Shown: piece after piece, positions 60,490 to 64,000 of the stretch | Layout of the letters: the number at the start of each line of letters is the position of its first letter | Position numbering within the stretch: position 1 is the first letter of the stretch | From: Prevotella sp. | GTDB lineage: Bacteria; Bacteroidota; Bacteroidia; Bacteroidales; Bacteroidaceae | Assembly (NCBI GenBank): GCA_017462915.1 | Contig: JAFTQG010000038.1 | Span: 1 to 64,000, forward strand | Direction of reading: 5' to 3' | Length of the DNA: 64,000 nucleotides | Notes under the pieces: model-generated | The model's input: the letters and a program-made list of their open reading frames with translations, nothing else | The model's database searches: none | Told to the model about the DNA's origin: nothing | Position numbers and translations under genes: made by a program

Positions 60490-62206
60490 GTGTGGAGTGG
60501 CGATGATTCGCCTGCTGAAGCCGTTGTCATACTACGAGAAGAAGTTCGGCACATGGCGTTACGGACTGGAGAAGCTGTACCTGATGATGGAGAAACAGCA
60601 CAACCGCGGACAGGAAGGTGCTGGCCTCGCCTGTGTCAATCTTGATGCACCTGCCGGCAGTGAATACATGTTCCGTGAGCGTGCAGAGGGCAAGGACGCC
60701 ATAACCGAGATATTCAAGCGCGTCACGGACTCCTTCGCGGGACAGCTCTACATGGGACATCTGCGCTATTCCACGACAGGAAGGAGCGGCCTGCAGTATG
60801 TCCACCCTTTCCTGCGGCGCAACAACTGGAGGGCAAAGAACCTCTGCCTTTGCGGAAACTTCAATATGACTAATGTCGATGAGGTGTTCAACGCCATCAC
60901 TGCCACAGGCCAGCACCCACGCATATACAGCGACACCTACATCATGCTCGAGCTCATGGGCCACCGTCTTGACCGCGAGAGTGAGCGTCTCTACAATATC
61001 GCTGTAGGAAAAGGGCTGACAGGAACGGACATCACGGCTTTCATAGAGGACAATATCGACATCGTGAATGTCCTCCGCACGTCCACTCCGATGTTTGACG
61101 GCGGCTATGTCCTCTGCGGCATAACGGGCAGTGGAGAGATGTTTGCCATGCGCGACCCTTGGGCGATACGCCCTGCCTTCTGGTATCATGACGACGAGGT
61201 GCTGGTGGTGGCCTCCGAAAGGCCTGTGATACAGACCACATTCGATGTCCCTGCCGACAGTGTCTGTGAGCTTCATGCCGGCGAGGCGCTTGCTGTCACC
61301 AAGGACGGCGCGCTCAGTCTCACGACTGTAATCCCTCAGAAAGGGAACCATGCCTGCTCGTTCGAGCGCATATACTTCAGCCGCGGCTCCGACTGTGACA
61401 TCTATCGGGAGCGCAAGAAGCTGGGCGAACAGCTGACTCCTGCCATCATGAAGGCTGTAGACGGTGACGTGGCGCACACGGTATTCTCATACATACCCAA
61501 CACGGCTGAGGTGGCTTTCCACGGCATGACCGAGGGTGTGCGCCGCCTGGACCAACGCATCAGGACAGAAAAGGTGGTGTGGAAGGACATCAAGCTGCGC
61601 ACTTTCATCGCCGAGGGCACGGAACGAAACGACCTTGCAGCCCATGTCTACGATGTCACTTACGGTTCTCTGCAACCGTATGAAGACAATCTTGTCATCA
61701 TAGACGACTCCATCGTGAGGGGCACGACGCTGAAAGAGAGCATCTTCAAGATACTCGACCGCCTGCATCCGAAGAAAATCGTCATGGTGAGCAGTTCGCC
61801 TCAGATACGCTATCCTGACTATTACGGCATAGACATGTCGCGTCTCGAGGAGCTTTGCGCCTTCCGCGCCGCCATTGCCCTTATCGAGGAGCGTGGCATG
61901 GGGCAGTTGCTTGACGACACGTACAGGGCATGTAAGGAACAGCCTGTCAGCGAGAATCATGTCAGGGCTGTCTATGCTCCGTTCTCCGTGGAGGAAATCA
62001 ACCGCAAGATTGTGGAGATGCTGCGCCCGGAGGGTGTGCAGACGCCCATCGAACTGGTATTCCAGAGCATCGAGGGACTGCACGAGGCCTGCCCGAACCA
62101 TCCCGGCGACTGGTATTTTACTGGGCGTTACCCCACGCCGGGCGGCATACGTATGGCAAACAAGGCGTTTGTATGCTATATGGACAAACGAAACAATAAA
62201 CTATAA
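60470..62206 (+). CDS. Amidophosphoribosyltransferase (PurF-type), long Bacteroidetes form
   Basis: 578 residues. N-terminal class II amidotransferase: after MEQLKHE, Cys8 begins the CGV nucleophile motif, so a 7-residue propeptide should be removed; then EKQHNRGQEGAGLA and GHLRYSTTG. The C-terminal phosphoribosyltransferase domain keeps the PRPP loop VIIDDSIVRGTTLKESI near 412-428 and SPQIRYPDYYGIDM near 443-456. Canonical PurF is about 470-500 residues; this form is longer and in Bacteroidetes may occur beside a normal PurF, so the exact role (first step of purine synthesis or a variant) is not certain. Confidence 0.85.
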   Translation: MEQLKHECGVAMIRLLKPLSYYEKKFGTWRYGLEKLYLMMEKQHNRGQEGAGLACVNLDAPAGSEYMFRERAEGKDAITEIFKRVTDSFAGQLYMGHLRYSTTGRSGLQYVHPFLRRNNWRAKNLCLCGNFNMTNVDEVFNAITATGQHPRIYSDTYIMLELMGHRLDRESERLYNIAVGKGLTGTDITAFIEDNIDIVNVLRTSTPMFDGGYVLCGITGSGEMFAMRDPWAIRPAFWYHDDEVLVVASERPVIQTTFDVPADSVCELHAGEALAVTKDGALSLTTVIPQKGNHACSFERIYFSRGSDCDIYRERKKLGEQLTPAIMKAVDGDVAHTVFSYIPNTAEVAFHGMTEGVRRLDQRIRTEKVVWKDIKLRTFIAEGTERNDLAAHVYDVTYGSLQPYEDNLVIIDDSIVRGTTLKESIFKILDRLHPKKIVMVSSSPQIRYPDYYGIDMSRLEELCAFRAAIALIEERGMGQLLDDTYRACKEQPVSENHVRAVYAPFSVEEINRKIVEMLRPEGVQTPIELVFQSIEGLHEACPNHPGDWYFTGRYPTPGGIRMANKAFVCYMDKRNNKL

Positions 62207-62223
62207 AACAGGAGATTTGAGCC

Positions 62224-63927
62224 ATGTGTGGATTTGTAGCAATCATCAGACCGAGGGAGGACTCCGTTGACACTTCTGTGGATACGTTAAAGGACTCTCG
62301 TGAGAAAGCGTTGAAGATGTCGGCGAGGATACGCCATAGAGGTCCTGACTGGAGTGGCGTATATTGTGGCGGAAGGGCTGTGCTGGCCCACGAGAGGCTT
62401 GCCATTGTCGACCCTATGTCGGGCGGACAGCCTCTCTATTCGGCAGACGGCAAGAAGGTGCTGGCTGTGAACGGCGAGATATACAATCATCAGGAGATAC
62501 GCCGCCGCTTCGCCGGACAGTATGAATTCCGCACGGGCAGTGACTGTGAGGTCATCCTTGCCTTGTACGAGAGGTACGGTACAGACTTCATCGACCAGTT
62601 GAACGGTATCTTTGCTTTCGTCCTTTACGACTCCTCGACCGATGAATACCTCGTGGCACGCGACCATGCCGGCGTGATACCGCTGTATATAGGCCATGAC
62701 AGCGATGGCACGGTGTATGTGGCGAGCGAGCTGAAGGCCTTGGAGGGACAGTGTGAAAGCTACGAACCGTTTCCTCCGGGACATTCCCTCACAGGCGGAG
62801 ACGGCGGAGAGATGCGACGCTGGTATCACCGTGACTGGTTCGGGTATGACGATATGCCGTGGGCAACCGCCGACCGCAGCGAGGCGGTGCGTCAGGTCAG
62901 GGACGGTCTGATGGCGGCGGTGAAGCGTCAGCTGATGAGCGATGTGCCTTATGGCGTGCTGCTTTCGGGCGGTCTGGACAGTTCGGTGGTCTCGGCGATA
63001 GCCAAGATGTATGCCGCAAAGCGTGTGGAGACAAACGACGAGCACGATGCGTGGTGGCCTCGCCTGCACTCCTTTGCCGTGGGGCTGAAAGGTGCTCCCG
63101 ACCTCGCCAAGGCGCGTGAGATGGCAGAGTATATAGGCACGGTGCACCATGAGGTGAACTACACCGTGCAGGAGGGTCTTGATGCCGTCCGCGATGTGAT
63201 ATACTACATAGAGACATACGACGTGACTACCGTGAGGGCGTCCACGCCTATGTATCTGCTGGCGCGTGTAATACGCAGCATGGGCATAAAGATGGTGTTG
63301 AGCGGAGAGGGTGCCGACGAAATTTTCGGCGGTTATCTGTATTTCCATAAGGCACCGTCGGCAAAGGCGTTTCATGAGGAGACGGTGCGCAAGCTCTCCC
63401 GCCTTTACCAGTATGACTGCCTGAGAGCCAACAAATCGCTTATGGCATGGGGCATAGAGGGGCGTGTGCCTTTCCTCGACAAGGAGTTTATGGATGTGGC
63501 GATGCGTATCGACCCGTCGCTGAAGATGTGTCCCGGCACGGCCATCGAGAAGGGACTTGTCCGCGAGGCGTTTGCCGATATGCTGCCCGAGAGTGTGGCA
63601 TGGAGGCAGAAAGAGCAGTTCAGCGACGGCGTGGGCTATTCGTGGATAGACACTCTGAAGGCAGTCACGGCGGCTGCGGTGAGCGACAGCGAGATGGCGC
63701 AGGCTGCCGAGCGATTCCCTGTCAATCCGCCGAAAAACAAGGAGGAGTATTACTACCGCAGCATCTTCGAGGAGCATTTCCCCGGCAGGTCGGCAGCCCT
63801 TAGCGTGCCGAGCGAGGCCAGTGTGGCTTGCTCCACGGCAGTAGCACTGGAATGGGATGAGGCTTTCAGGAATCTTGACGAGCCCAGTGGACGTGCCGTA
63901 AAGGGCGTTCACGCACAGGCATACTGA
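62224..63927 (+). CDS. asnB: Asparagine synthase B (glutamine-hydrolysing)
   Basis: 567 residues; makes asparagine from aspartate with glutamine or ammonia. Nucleophile Cys2 (MCGFVAI), glutaminase motifs RHRGPDWSG and VNGEIYNH, synthetase PP-loop LLSGGLDSSVVSAIA near 240-254, and SGEGADEIFGGYLYFH near 359-374. It is 17 bp after the PurF-type gene, the last gene of the nitrogen block. The remaining 73 bp to the window end show no feature. Confidence 0.97.
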   Translation: MCGFVAIIRPREDSVDTSVDTLKDSREKALKMSARIRHRGPDWSGVYCGGRAVLAHERLAIVDPMSGGQPLYSADGKKVLAVNGEIYNHQEIRRRFAGQYEFRTGSDCEVILALYERYGTDFIDQLNGIFAFVLYDSSTDEYLVARDHAGVIPLYIGHDSDGTVYVASELKALEGQCESYEPFPPGHSLTGGDGGEMRRWYHRDWFGYDDMPWATADRSEAVRQVRDGLMAAVKRQLMSDVPYGVLLSGGLDSSVVSAIAKMYAAKRVETNDEHDAWWPRLHSFAVGLKGAPDLAKAREMAEYIGTVHHEVNYTVQEGLDAVRDVIYYIETYDVTTVRASTPMYLLARVIRSMGIKMVLSGEGADEIFGGYLYFHKAPSAKAFHEETVRKLSRLYQYDCLRANKSLMAWGIEGRVPFLDKEFMDVAMRIDPSLKMCPGTAIEKGLVREAFADMLPESVAWRQKEQFSDGVGYSWIDTLKAVTAAAVSDSEMAQAAERFPVNPPKNKEEYYYRSIFEEHFPGRSAALSVPSEASVACSTAVALEWDEAFRNLDEPSGRAVKGVHAQAY

Positions 63928-64000
63928 CGATATATGAGATAGACTGCCACCGTTTTGCAATCTGTTGATATACAATGTGCTGCGTGATGGTTGCGAAACG

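Overview
The window is about 64 kb of chromosome from a member of the Bacteroidales, most likely Prevotellaceae. This is inferred from the content: the fused L-fucokinase/GDP-fucose pyrophosphorylase (Fkp), the MurF-Alr fusion, type III glutamine synthetase, LL-diaminopimelate aminotransferase, a long NusB, and secreted proteins ending in the 'YNLSGQRV...IVNGKKIVK' tail typical of Prevotella. Promoters fit the Bacteroidetes consensus TTTG-N19-21-TAnnTTTG, and Shine-Dalgarno sequences are mostly absent. No rRNA, tRNA, CRISPR array or intact insertion sequence was seen.

Layout. 1-500: end of a PD-(D/E)XK (Rpn-type) gene and a relic with in-frame 72-bp repeats. 0.5-9 kb: an unusual ThiD-like/AraC fusion regulator, an FucP-type transporter, Fkp and MurF-Alr (fucose salvage and cell wall). 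9-20 kb: hexuronate-type MFS carrier, reverse rubrerythrin, an unknown secreted protein, AraC regulator, PdxS/PdxT, a hotdog thioesterase, an acyl-CoA ligase, an orphan LytTR response regulator and thioredoxin reductase. 21-31.5 kb: two large secreted pectinesterase-family proteins and an outer-membrane beta-barrel receptor. 31.8-43 kb: housekeeping genes (S4 protein, Pth, L25, NusB, YajC, YbbR, CoaE, DUF5606), a Ca2+/Na+ exchanger, an Arg/Ser/Gly-rich secreted protein, an SLC13 carrier and another unknown secreted protein. 43.2-45.8 kb: an A+T-rich island with a highly structured RNA leader and a WG-repeat protein. 45.8-64 kb: a nitrogen-assimilation block. On the minus strand dapF-dapL-gltB-gltD-glnN runs as one apparent operon; divergently, an outer-membrane protein, P-II, AmtB, CTP synthase, a PurF-type amidotransferase and AsnB follow on the plus strand. 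Ammonium uptake, GS/GOGAT assimilation and three glutamine-consuming biosynthetic enzymes therefore sit side by side.

The most interesting signals are non-coding. (1) Four intergenic elements (near 3335, 19294, 31650 and 43536) each carry four copies of a near-palindromic box, AAAGGTSACCTTT, spaced exactly 22 bp apart. (2) A roughly 300-nt RNA (about 43870-44173) has many perfect stems and two alternative pairings, one of which is an intrinsic terminator just before the WG-repeat gene, which suggests an attenuator or riboswitch. (3) 8-bp-period mosaic repeats recur in several intergenic regions and in one case run up to the fucP start codon. (4) A ThiD-like domain that has lost the catalytic cysteine is fused to an AraC DNA-binding domain.
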